Assembly: GCA_964530215.1 (NCBI GenBank)
Contig: CAZHAJ010000040.1
Span: 1-13,168, forward strand
DNA from: JAAXTT01 sp964530215
GTDB lineage: Bacteria; Bacillota; Desulfotomaculia; Desulfotomaculales; Desulfocucumaceae
Direction of reading: 5' to 3'
Length of the DNA stretch: 13,168 nt
Shown here piece by piece: positions 1 to 6,957 of the stretch. Under the pieces are notes generated by a model. The model made no database searches. It had not been told where the DNA came from and saw only the letters and a program-made list of their open reading frames with translations. The first letter of the stretch is position 1. Every line of letters starts with the position of its first letter. Both the position numbers and the translations under genes were made by a program.

Positions 1-1
1 C

Positions 2-355
2 GGAGCGCTGGAAGCTTTTATCACCCCCGTTTTAATGAAAAAAAGCCGCCCGGCTCACCTACTGACCGTACTGGCAAAACCATCAGATAAAGATTGCCTG
101 CTAGAAATACTGTTTGCCGAAACTACCACCCTGGGAATCCGATATCGATTGGAAGAAAGGTCGGTTTTAAAAAGAAAAATTGATACAGTGGCAACTCCTT
201 ACGGTTCGGTAAGGGTGAAAATTGCTTTTGATGATAATGGTTCGAGGGTCAATATTTCCCCGGAATACGAGGACTGCCAAAGATTAGCCTTGGAAAATGG
301 GATCCCAATTAAAAAAGTATATCACCTTGCGATAATGGCGGCCGAAAAACTGTAG
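2..355 (+). CDS. larC: LarC, nickel-pincer cofactor (P2TMN) nickel insertase, C-terminal part
   Basis: The gene enters from the left edge: the reading frame is open from base 2 (first residues GALEAFITPVLMKKSRP) and ends at a TAG at 353-355, so only about the last 117 residues are present. The stretch TPVLMKKSRP, the ETTTLGIRYR segment, the PYGSVRVK motif and the closing SPEYEDCQRLA motif match my memory of the C-terminal domain of LarC. This family inserts nickel into the pyridinium-bisthiocarboxylate mononucleotide cofactor of lactate racemase and related LarA-type enzymes, in a CTP-dependent reaction. An ATG at 35 is internal to the conserved domain and is not the start. The gene converges on the DUF554 gene with only 14 bases between the stop codons, and no hairpin terminator is visible there. 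It is the only gene here transcribed towards the origin. LarB, LarE and LarA are not in the window. Confidence 0.85.
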   Translation, partial: GALEAFITPVLMKKSRPAHLLTVLAKPSDKDCLLEILFAETTTLGIRYRLEERSVLKRKIDTVATPYGSVRVKIAFDDNGSRVNISPEYEDCQRLALENGIPIKKVYHLAIMAAEKL

Positions 356-369
356 GTTTTCAGAATGTA

Positions 370-1074
370 CTAAAGCACCATACCGAATTTTTGCATAATC
401 AGTGCCAGAATTACCACCACAATAATGGAGGGAAGCATATTTCCAACCCTGATATTTTTCACTCCTAAAAGATTGGTTCCTATTGCCACCACTAATAATC
501 CACCGGTGGCACTTAACTCCCTAACCATAGCATCTGTGAGAAACAGCTTGAACATTCCCGCCAACATCGTTAAACTTCCTTGATATATTAAAATAGGTAT
601 AGAAGAAAAAATAACCCCCACGCCCAAGGTTGACCCTAATATCAAAGAAAGCACACCATCCAAAGCTGCTTTTGCAAAAAGAATAGAATGGTTGCCGCTT
701 AGGCCTTCCTCAATGGAACCCACCACTGCCATAGCTCCTACACAATAAATAAGGCTNNNNNNNNNNGCCGTTACAAAAGCTTTGGCCACCCTTCCTTCAC
801 CGCCCCCCATCAGAGACTCTAACCTTGCCCCTAGACTGCCCAAGATCTTTTCAACATTTATACCTTCTCCGATAGCACTTCCTATCACAAGACTGATGAC
901 AACCAACAGTGCGTTCTCGGTTTTTATCGCCATCTGCAGTCCTATTAACAGCACAGAAAGCCCCATGGCCTGAGTAAGAAGCTCATTAGCCGAAGCCGAG
1001 ATGCCCCTTCTCAAAACAGCGCCCAACAAACCCCCTGCCACGATGGCTCCGGCGTTTACCAATGTCCCTAACAA
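370..1074 (-). CDS. DUF554 family multi-pass membrane protein (YdfK-like), interrupted by assembly gap
   Basis: This is a very hydrophobic protein of about 230 residues with several predicted membrane helices. It begins MLGTLVNAGAIVAGGLLGAVLRRG and contains the family-typical segments YCVGAMAVVGSIEEGLSG and KAALDGVLSLILGSTLGVGV. These match the DUF554 family (B. subtilis YdfK), whose function is not established; a transport role is often suggested. The start is TTG at 1074, with GGGAG eight bases upstream as ribosome binding site; no usable ATG lies near. Ten Ns at 757-766 interrupt the gene. The frame is open on both sides, but the number of residues across the gap is uncertain. It lies downstream of parB with parS in between, a position I recall for DUF554 genes in other Clostridia. 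The last codons are close to larC on the other strand. Confidence 0.85.
   Translation of the reverse strand: MLGTLVNAGAIVAGGLLGAVLRRGISASANELLTQAMGLSVLLIGLQMAIKTENALLVVISLVIGSAIGEGINVEKILGSLGARLESLMGGGEGRVAKAFVTXXXXSLIYCVGAMAVVGSIEEGLSGNHSILFAKAALDGVLSLILGSTLGVGVIFSSIPILIYQGSLTMLAGMFKLFLTDAMVRELSATGGLLVVAIGTNLLGVKNIRVGNMLPSIIVVVILALIMQKFGMVL
757..766. other. Assembly gap of exactly 10 Ns inside the DUF554 gene
   Basis: Ten consecutive N characters. Ten is a common placeholder length, so the true missing length is unknown. The codon running into the gap reads GCN, which is alanine whatever the missing base, and the codon after it is AGC (Ser). Family members, as I remember them, read FVTA-[ST]-L with no residues between, so the real gap may be only about one base. 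Confidence 0.95.
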
Positions 1075-1107
1075 TCTCTCATCTCCCGACCCGTTTCAAT
1101 GTTTGCC

Positions 1108-1123
1108 TGTTTCACGTGAAACA
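1108..1123. promoter_or_regulatory. parS: parS centromere site (ParB/Spo0J binding site)
   Basis: TGTTTCACGTGAAACA is a perfect 16-bp palindrome identical to the parS consensus recognised by chromosomal ParB proteins. It lies two bases beyond the parB stop codon and 33 bases upstream of the DUF554 start codon. ParB loads here as a CTP-dependent sliding clamp, and ParA then moves the origin region apart after replication. I found no second copy in this window. Confidence 0.96.
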
Positions 1124-1125
1124 TA

Positions 1126-1983
1126 TTATTTAATGCTTCGTTTTACATGATCTATAAAGTCCGTCATCCTTTGGGCGTCCTTAAAGTCCAGCACAATCCT
1201 TCCCCCACCCTCCGGATTGTCACGTACTTTTATTTTTGCATCCAATAGACCGCTCAAGTTTTTTTCCAGCTCCTGATATTCTTCTGCCTGTCTTTTATGT
1301 TTTCCCGCTCTTTCTTTTGCTGTACTCATTTTCTTTGCCAAAGCTTCTGCCTGCCGGACATTCAGCTGATTCTTTACAATTCTCAGGGCAGTTTCCAGCT
1401 GTTTCTCCTGGCTATCTAATCCCAGTATCGCTCTGGCATGGCCCGCAGAAAGCTTGTTTTCCATTACCATTTGCTGAATCTGCTTGGGCAGCATCAACAG
1501 TCTTACCATATTCCCCACGAATGGCCTGCTTTTACCCACTCGCTGGGAAACGTTTTCTTGGGTGAGGCCAAAATCCTCCATTAATACTTTGTAGGCTTTA
1601 GCTTCCTCCAAGGGGTTAAGATTCTCTCTTTGCACATTCTCTATAAGGGCTACCGCCGCAGCTTCCAAATCATCATAGTCTCTAATAACCGCGGGTATCT
1701 TTTGTAGGCCTAACTCACGGCATGCCCACCACCTTCTCTGCCCGGCTATCAGCTGATACTTGCCATCCTTTAACTGCCTTACCACTATGGGCTGGACAAC
1801 ACCATGCTCCCGGATGGAGCCGGCCAACTCCTCTAACTTTTCATCATTTAAAATCTGTCTGGGCTGTCTTGGATTGGCCACCACGTCATCGACACCGATC
1901 TCCCTGAGCTTACCGTCCTTTTCTCCCATGGTTCCCGGTAGCAATGCATTTAAACCCTTCCCCAGACCCCTTTTCTTAGTCAA
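1126..1983 (-). CDS. parB: ParB/Spo0J chromosome-partitioning protein (CTPase, parS-binding)
   Basis: A 285-residue ParB. Residues 5-11 (RGLGKGL) are the N-terminal box that contacts ParA. The ParB/Srx nucleotide-binding domain covers about 25-125, with NPRQPR at 37-42, GQRRWWA at 81-87 and ENVQRENL at 115-122. A helix-turn-helix follows at about 140-163 (LTQENVSQRVGKSRPFVGN), and the C-terminal dimerisation region is after about 230. I chose the TTG at 1983 because the family starts with M-x-KKRGLGKGL and AAGGAAG sits nine bases upstream. A longer frame reaches an ATG at 2043, but it runs inside parA and adds non-family residues. The start overlaps the parA stop by 8 nt, implying translational coupling. 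The usual GERRxRA motif is GQRRWWA here, two substitutions in the CTP-binding region. A perfect parS lies just behind the gene. Confidence 0.95.
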   Translation of the reverse strand: MTKKRGLGKGLNALLPGTMGEKDGKLREIGVDDVVANPRQPRQILNDEKLEELAGSIREHGVVQPIVVRQLKDGKYQLIAGQRRWWACRELGLQKIPAVIRDYDDLEAAAVALIENVQRENLNPLEEAKAYKVLMEDFGLTQENVSQRVGKSRPFVGNMVRLLMLPKQIQQMVMENKLSAGHARAILGLDSQEKQLETALRIVKNQLNVRQAEALAKKMSTAKERAGKHKRQAEEYQELEKNLSGLLDAKIKVRDNPEGGGRIVLDFKDAQRMTDFIDHVKRSIK

Positions 1984-2737
1984 TATCCAACACTTCCTTT
2001 GCCAGGTCTTGATACACTTCTGCCCCTCGAGATCTATGGTCATATACCATTACCGGCTTCCCATGACTTGGTGCTTCGCTGAGACGTACGTTTCTCGGGA
2101 CAATGCTTGCGTATACCTTGTTTTTAAAGTGTCGCTTAACCTCTTCAACCACTTGAATACTGAGGTTTGTCCGCCCGTCAAACATGGTAAGCAAAACCCC
2201 TTCTATCTGCAGATTTTTATTTATTTGCTCCTGCACCAAGCTGATGGTATTCATTAATTGACCAACACCCTCAAGAGCATAGTATTCGCATTGGATAGGA
2301 ATCAAAACAGAGTCTGCTGCTGCCAGTGCATTGATGGTAAGAAGCCCAAGAGAAGGAGGACAATCTATAATTACCATATCATAATCTTCCCTAATCTTTT
2401 GAAGTACATTTTTAAGCATGTACTCTCTGCCCTCAACGCCCACCATTTCTATTTCTGCACCCGCCAGTTCTATTCTTGATGGCAGCACAAATAAATTTTC
2501 AATTGGGCTATTGACAATTACCTGCTTTATATCGGCACCATTTATTAAAACGTCGTAAATGGTGGACTCCAGCAAGTCTTTAGCTAATCCCAGCCCACTG
2601 GAAGCATTTCCTTGGGGATCTATATCAATTAATAGTACTTTTTTGTCCATAAGCGCGATCCATGCCGAAAGATTTACCGCAGTTGTAGTCTTAGCAACCC
2701 CACCTTTTTGGTTGGCAATGGCAATTACTCTGCCCAC
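1976..2737 (-). CDS. parA: ParA/Soj chromosome-partitioning ATPase
   Basis: A 253-residue deviant-Walker-A ATPase of the MinD/ParA group, the same length as B. subtilis Soj (253). Residues 9-19 (NQKGGVAKTTT) form the Walker A loop, 34-43 (VLLIDIDPQG) the Walker A' region, and IIDCPPSLGLLT the Walker B. RNVRLSEAPSHGKP and RSRGAEVYQDLAKE near the C-terminus are typical of Soj. Position 15, usually glycine (KGGVGKTT), is alanine; I recall this variant from other Clostridia and it keeps both lysines (K11, K16). The start is GTG at 2737, with a GGGGGGAGAG ribosome binding site seven bases upstream; an overlapping ATG one base earlier is out of frame. It is an ATP-dependent DNA-binding partner of ParB in origin segregation and probably a regulator of DnaA. 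It is followed by parB with an 8-nt overlap, and 87 nt separate it from rsmG. Confidence 0.96.
   Translation of the reverse strand: MGRVIAIANQKGGVAKTTTAVNLSAWIALMDKKVLLIDIDPQGNASSGLGLAKDLLESTIYDVLINGADIKQVIVNSPIENLFVLPSRIELAGAEIEMVGVEGREYMLKNVLQKIREDYDMVIIDCPPSLGLLTINALAAADSVLIPIQCEYYALEGVGQLMNTISLVQEQINKNLQIEGVLLTMFDGRTNLSIQVVEEVKRHFKNKVYASIVPRNVRLSEAPSHGKPVMVYDHRSRGAEVYQDLAKEVLDID
1993..1999 (-). promoter_or_regulatory. Ribosome binding site deciding the parB TTG start
   Basis: On the minus strand, AAGGAAG followed by nine bases and TTG (1981-1983). It lies inside the last codons of parA and supports the short parB start over the ATG at 2043. Confidence 0.7.
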
Positions 2738-2824
2738 ATAACAACTCTCCCCCCACTGGAATTAGCAATAACCGATAATTAATTGTTTATTCAACGAAGA
2801 TAAATTTGTTCCTTCTTCCCGACA

Positions 2825-3553
2825 TTAAATAGGTCTCTTCGCAGGCATTCCTGCTCTTCTGGGATAACCTGCCGGAGTAGGTGTTTGTTTTCTTATCAAC
2901 ACAAGGGTTCTTTTGTCAGATAATATAGGCAGCGTAAAATTTTCAAGCTTCTCAATACTGCCCCCCAGCAGACTTACCGCTTTTTTGCTCTGCTCCAATT
3001 CCTGCTCAATCCCCGGACCCTTCATAGCAATAAAACATCCCCCCACTTTTACCAAAGGAAGACATAGTTCTGCCAAAACATTAAGGGAAGCCACTGCCCT
3101 GCTTACCACTATATCAGCTTTTTCTCTATATTGTGGATTTACTCCGATGTTTTCTGCTCGATCCCATATTGCCAGTGCATCGAAAAACTCCATTCTGTCC
3201 AATAAATCATTGAGAAACTCCACCTTTTTTCTCACGGAATCCACCAGCATCAGCTGAATATTTGGGTAATAGATCTTTAGCGGTACTCCTGGAAAACCTG
3301 CGCCACTCCCCAGGTCAATTACCTTTCCGTCCATTTTATCCATTATCTTTGCACAGGTTAAAGAATCCAGAAAATGTTTTACTGCCACCTCTTTTTCTCC
3401 CTGGATTGATGTAAGATTGTGTTTTTTGTTTTGCTGCAACAAAAATAAATAATAATTTTTAAACAAACCTAGTTTTCGGGAACAAAGGCTTATGCCCATT
3501 TGCTCACATCCCTGGGCAATAAAGTCCTCAAAACCTTCCTTATTTTCAGTCAA
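2825..3553 (-). CDS. rsmG: RsmG (GidB), 16S rRNA guanine-N7 methyltransferase
   Basis: A 242-residue Rossmann-fold methyltransferase, close to the 239 residues of B. subtilis RsmG. NKKHNLTSI (42-50) and KHFLDSL (59-65) are the family N-terminal motifs. VIDLGSGAGFPGVPLKI (78-94) is the SAM-binding loop, and RKKVEFL and SRAVASL follow. The C-terminus YPRRAGMPAKRPI is family-typical. It methylates N7 of G527 (E. coli numbering) of 16S rRNA; loss gives low-level streptomycin resistance in other bacteria. The start is TTG at 3553 because GGGAGG lies nine bases upstream. An alternative GTG at 3574 would add seven residues, but it has no Shine-Dalgarno sequence. The TTG overlaps the mnmG stop by 8 nt. 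The gene is part of the mnmE-mnmG-rsmG cluster. Confidence 0.95.
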   Translation of the reverse strand: MTENKEGFEDFIAQGCEQMGISLCSRKLGLFKNYYLFLLQQNKKHNLTSIQGEKEVAVKHFLDSLTCAKIMDKMDGKVIDLGSGAGFPGVPLKIYYPNIQLMLVDSVRKKVEFLNDLLDRMEFFDALAIWDRAENIGVNPQYREKADIVVSRAVASLNVLAELCLPLVKVGGCFIAMKGPGIEQELEQSKKAVSLLGGSIEKLENFTLPILSDKRTLVLIRKQTPTPAGYPRRAGMPAKRPI

Positions 3554-5444
3554 TGTTTTCTTCCTCCCGAACACTTCTGGTGGCTTTTTCTAGGTGTATC
3601 AACAGTACAGTTATATCTGATGGGTTTACTCCTGATATTCTGGCTGCCTGACCCAAAGACATGGGGCGAACCTTGTCAAGTCTCTGAGCTGCTTCCCTAG
3701 AAAGACCCTGCATTGATAAATAATCGAAACCTGAAGGTAATTTTTTGTTTTCTATTTTTTCAAAACGCTCCACCTGTGCCTGCTGTTTACTTATGTAGCC
3801 TTGATATTTAAGCTCTATTTCCACTGCTTCCACCACATCTTCAGGTAATTCAGGCATTTCCTGGGACAACTCATACAAATCCTTATATTTAAATTCCGGT
3901 CTTTTTAAAAGAGATGCCAAATCGGTTCCTTTTTTAACTGCTACTCCTTTTTTATCCAGCACCCTTTTAATATCCTCAGAAACGGTTATCCTGGTTTTTG
4001 ATAGTCGCTCCTTTTCACCTGCAATCATCTGCCTTTTATTTTCAAAAAATTTCATCCTTTTAGAATCAATCAGTCCCACCTTAAATCCCACTTCCGTTAG
4101 CCTCTCGTCTGCGTTATCATGTCTTAAAAGCAGACGATATTCTGCCCTGGAGGTAAGCATCCTATAAGGCTCTATCGTCCCCTTAGTAATCAAATCATCG
4201 ATTAGTACTCCTATATATGCCTGCGCCCTAGTCAATACCAAGGGTTCCAGGTTTTTTACATGCATAGCGGCGTTAATGCCCGCAATAATTCCTTGGGCTG
4301 CTGCTTCTTCATATCCCGAGGTGCCGTTTACCTGACCTGCACTGAAAAGCCCTGATAGTTCTTTAAACTCCAGCGACAGTTTTAACTGGGTTGGATCAAC
4401 ACAATCATACTCGATTGCATAAGCCGGCCTTACCAATTCCACCTTTTCCAAACCTTTAACAGATCTATACATTTTCCGCTGAACTTCTTCGGGAAGGCTG
4501 GTGCTCAAGCCCTGAACATACATTTCATTGGTTCTTACACCCTCAGGCTCAATAAACACCTGGTGACCGTCTCTGTCGGCAAATCTTACTACTTTATCTT
4601 CTATTGATGGACAATACCTTGGTCCTGTCCCTTCGATAATACCGCTATACAAAGGAGAGCGGTGCATATTTTCCTTAATAATTCCATGGGTTTCAAGATT
4701 TGTATAGGTAAGCCAGCAGGGAACTTGTTCCCGCTCCTTTATCACCGAATTATAAGAAAAATTCCATATTCTTTCATCCCCTGGCTGAATGGTCATTTTT
4801 GAAAAATCAATGCTCCTGCGATCAACTCTGGCCGGTGTCCCTGTTTTAAACCTCATTAACTTGATGCCTAAATCATTCGTAAGACTGTCGGAAAGCTTTT
4901 GCGAAGGTTTGTTTCCGGCAGGACCACCAGAGTAAGCCAACTCCCCTATTATAATTCTACCTTTAAGGTAAGTACCTGTGGTAAGAATTATTGAGCGTGC
5001 ATTAAAAACTGCGCCTGTGTCTGTAACCAAACCTATAACCCTGTTGTTTTTTACTAAAATGCGGTCCACTATTGCCTGCTTTAAGTCTAAGTGGGATTGA
5101 TTTTCCATTACCCACTTCATATTTTCCTGATAATATTTTTTATCTGCCTGGGCCCTTAAGGCATGAACAGCTGGTCCTTTTGCAGTATTTAGCATCCGCA
5201 TTTGAATGGCAGATCGGTCTGTATTAATTCCTATTTCTCCGCCCAAAGCATCAACTTCTCTAATCAACTGCCCTTTCGCCGGACCTCCCATTGCCGGATT
5301 GCACGGCATCAGAGCTACGTTGTCCATATTTATCGTTAAAACCAAGGTTTTACAGCCCAATCTGGCTGCAGCCAACCCTGCTTCACAACCGGCATGTCCG
5401 GCACCTACCACCACAACATCATATTCACCTGCAGAGTATTGCAA
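3546..5444 (-). CDS. mnmG: MnmG (GidA), tRNA U34 carboxymethylaminomethyl-modification FAD enzyme
   Basis: With the start at TTG 5444, this is a 632-residue protein (B. subtilis about 628). It has an N-terminal FAD-binding dinucleotide fold (VVVVGAGHAGCEA, residues 10-22) and the signature PCNPAMGGPAKGQL. Further family motifs are TGTYLKGRIIIGELAYSGGPAG, RYCPSIEDK with the conserved cysteine, and SAGQVNGTSGYEEAAAQG. The C-terminal helical domain includes GFDYLSMQGLSREAAQRL. With MnmE it installs the cmnm5 group on wobble uridine 34 of certain tRNAs, using FAD and methylene-THF. GAGGTG six bases before the TTG is the ribosome binding site and overlaps the mnmE stop. In-frame GTG codons at 5453 and 5477 are possible but less well placed. 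The next gene rsmG overlaps its stop by 8 nt. Confidence 0.97.
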   Translation of the reverse strand: MQYSAGEYDVVVVGAGHAGCEAGLAAARLGCKTLVLTINMDNVALMPCNPAMGGPAKGQLIREVDALGGEIGINTDRSAIQMRMLNTAKGPAVHALRAQADKKYYQENMKWVMENQSHLDLKQAIVDRILVKNNRVIGLVTDTGAVFNARSIILTTGTYLKGRIIIGELAYSGGPAGNKPSQKLSDSLTNDLGIKLMRFKTGTPARVDRRSIDFSKMTIQPGDERIWNFSYNSVIKEREQVPCWLTYTNLETHGIIKENMHRSPLYSGIIEGTGPRYCPSIEDKVVRFADRDGHQVFIEPEGVRTNEMYVQGLSTSLPEEVQRKMYRSVKGLEKVELVRPAYAIEYDCVDPTQLKLSLEFKELSGLFSAGQVNGTSGYEEAAAQGIIAGINAAMHVKNLEPLVLTRAQAYIGVLIDDLITKGTIEPYRMLTSRAEYRLLLRHDNADERLTEVGFKVGLIDSKRMKFFENKRQMIAGEKERLSKTRITVSEDIKRVLDKKGVAVKKGTDLASLLKRPEFKYKDLYELSQEMPELPEDVVEAVEIELKYQGYISKQQAQVERFEKIENKKLPSGFDYLSMQGLSREAAQRLDKVRPMSLGQAARISGVNPSDITVLLIHLEKATRSVREEENID

Positions 5445-5450
5445 AGATAT

Positions 5451-5456
5451 CACCTC
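5451..5456 (-). promoter_or_regulatory. Ribosome binding site of mnmG, overlapping the mnmE stop
   Basis: GAGGTG on the minus strand, six bases before the TTG at 5444. It shares bases with the mnmE TGA (5455-5457), so ribosomes ending mnmE translation sit on the mnmG initiation site. Confidence 0.65.
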
Positions 5457-6819
5457 ACTTGCCGATGCAAAAATCACTGAATATTCGATCTAATAAGTCT
5501 TCGGTGACAGTTGAGCCTGTTATCTCCCCTAAAGCTTCCCATGCGTTGCGAATATCTATCGACAACAGATCCAAAGGAATACCGGAAGACAGGGCAGAAA
5601 TAAATTCTTCGATATTTTTTCTTGCCCTTATCAACGAATTTTGATGTCTTGCTCTACTGACTACCATTGAATCCGGACTATTTATTTTGCCACCGGTAAC
5701 AAATTTTTCTATTAAATTCTCCAGATCATAAATTCCCAGTCTTGATAAAGCCGATATTTTAACTATGGGCATATTATATTCTTTTGGCTCCTGTACATCC
5801 TTGTTTAAATCTATTTTATTTATAACTATTATGGTTTTAGAGGGTTTGATTTCTTTTATAATACTTTTGTCTACTTCATTAAAGGGATTTTGAGCATCGG
5901 TAATAAAGAGAATCAAATCAGCCTGGTTTACCAACTCCCACGTTTTTTTGACTCCTATTTTTTCCACCAGATCCCCTGTTTCCCGAAGGCCTGCTGTGTC
6001 CACAAGCACCAGAGGTATCCCTTTTATATTGATGGTCTCCTCTATCACATCTCTGGTGGTACCCGGAATATCAGTGACTATCGCCCTCTCCTGTCCCAAC
6101 AGAGCGTTTAATAAAGAAGATTTTCCCACATTGGGCCTTCCCACAATTACTGTTTTGACACCTTCTCGGAAAATTCTTCCGGTTTCAGCAAGCTCCAAAA
6201 GCTCATTCAATTTATCCTTAATATCTTCTGCCGTCTCAAACATTTCGTCAAAGGTTTTTTCTTCTATGTCTTCATCGGGAAAATCTATCACTGCCTCTAT
6301 ATTTGCCAACATTCCCAAAACATTGTTTTGAATATCTGAAATTTTTTCAGATAAATGACCTTCCAATTGAGACATTGCCATTCTTAGAGAAGCTTCTGTT
6401 TTTGATCTGATGATGTCAATAACCGATTCAGCTTGAGACAGATCTATTCTCCCGTTAATAAAAGCTCTTTTAGTAAACTCTCCTGGCTCAGCCATTCTTG
6501 CACCTGCAGACAAAACCACCCTGAGAGTCTCCTTTAAGGGAATATAACCACCATGGCAGTTTATTTCCACTACATCCTCTTTTGTATAAGTGGTGGGTGC
6601 CTTCATAATAGAAATAAGAACTTCATCTATGCTTTTTTTTGTTTCCGGATCTACAATTTTCCCGTAATATAATTTGTGGCTTTCTTTAAGCCAATCCTTT
6701 TTCTTTGGTCCTTTAAATATCTTTTGGGCAATTAAAAAAGCGTCCTTACCGCTTATCCTTACTATCCCGACTCCACCTTCTCCCACCGGGGTTGAAATTG
6801 CCGCAATTGTATCCTCCAA
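5455..6819 (-). CDS. mnmE: MnmE (TrmE), tRNA-modification GTPase
   Basis: A 454-residue GTPase (about 459 in B. subtilis). The N-terminal tetrahydrofolate-binding domain begins EDTIAAISTPVGEGGVGIVR. The GTPase (G) domain, set into a helical domain, carries GRPNVGKS (227-234), GTTRD (253-257), DTAG (274-277) and NKID (334-337). The C-terminus FCIGK (450-454) holds the invariant cysteine. It acts as a heterotetramer with MnmG in wobble-uridine modification. The start is TTG at 6819, with AGGAGAGG six bases upstream; a TAG codon sits directly before it in frame, so no longer form exists. It is the first gene after the terminator at 6914-6948, so the operon probably has its own promoter in 6820-6913, but I could not identify convincing -35/-10 elements. 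MnmG starts 10 nt beyond its stop. Confidence 0.97.
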   Translation of the reverse strand: MEDTIAAISTPVGEGGVGIVRISGKDAFLIAQKIFKGPKKKDWLKESHKLYYGKIVDPETKKSIDEVLISIMKAPTTYTKEDVVEINCHGGYIPLKETLRVVLSAGARMAEPGEFTKRAFINGRIDLSQAESVIDIIRSKTEASLRMAMSQLEGHLSEKISDIQNNVLGMLANIEAVIDFPDEDIEEKTFDEMFETAEDIKDKLNELLELAETGRIFREGVKTVIVGRPNVGKSSLLNALLGQERAIVTDIPGTTRDVIEETINIKGIPLVLVDTAGLRETGDLVEKIGVKKTWELVNQADLILFITDAQNPFNEVDKSIIKEIKPSKTIIVINKIDLNKDVQEPKEYNMPIVKISALSRLGIYDLENLIEKFVTGGKINSPDSMVVSRARHQNSLIRARKNIEEFISALSSGIPLDLLSIDIRNAWEALGEITGSTVTEDLLDRIFSDFCIGK

Positions 6820-6913
6820 CTAAACCCTCTCCTAAGGAACATAAATATTAACTAATTTAACCACTTAAACACCAACATAGTAACATTTCCACACATTAAT
6901 TGGTACTATTTTA

Positions 6914-6948
6914 AAAACCCAGCCCGACTAATCAGCCAGCTGGGTTTT
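6914..6948 (-). terminator. Intrinsic terminator after jag
   Basis: On the minus strand AAAACCCAGC pairs perfectly with GCTGGGTTTT over 10 bp, with a 15-base loop. The descending arm continues into five Us (GGGTTTTTAAAA). It lies 9 bases downstream of the jag stop and ends the rpmH-rnpA-yidD-yidC-jag transcript before mnmE. In the other direction the T-run is four bases. Confidence 0.78.
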
Positions 6949-6957
6949 GAATGTTTG

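Noticed and set aside
1984..2043. N-terminal extension of parB to ATG 2043
   Set aside because: The extra residues are a shifted reading of parA, unlike any ParB N-terminus, and a good ribosome binding site supports TTG 1983.
2732..2746. Five-codon mini-frame (ATG TGG GCA GAG TAA) overlapping the parA start
   Set aside because: It follows by chance from GTG preceded by AT; nothing shows it is translated.
2738..2824. Promoter for parA, for example TTGAAT in the rsmG-parA gap
   Set aside because: No acceptable -10 element lies 16-18 bases downstream of it.
5206..5493. Plus-strand open frame opposite mnmG and the end of mnmE (and similar antisense frames at 782-973, 1236-1565, 1760-2257, 2913-3257, 5948-6331, 7298-7600, 11012-11245, 12516-12734)
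   Set aside because: Each lies opposite a well-conserved gene, shows no family motif and lacks a sensible ribosome binding site.
6820..6913. Promoter for mnmE in the gap after the jag terminator
   Set aside because: One is expected, but the candidates (such as TACTAT or TAATAT) match only four of six bases and lack a paired -35.
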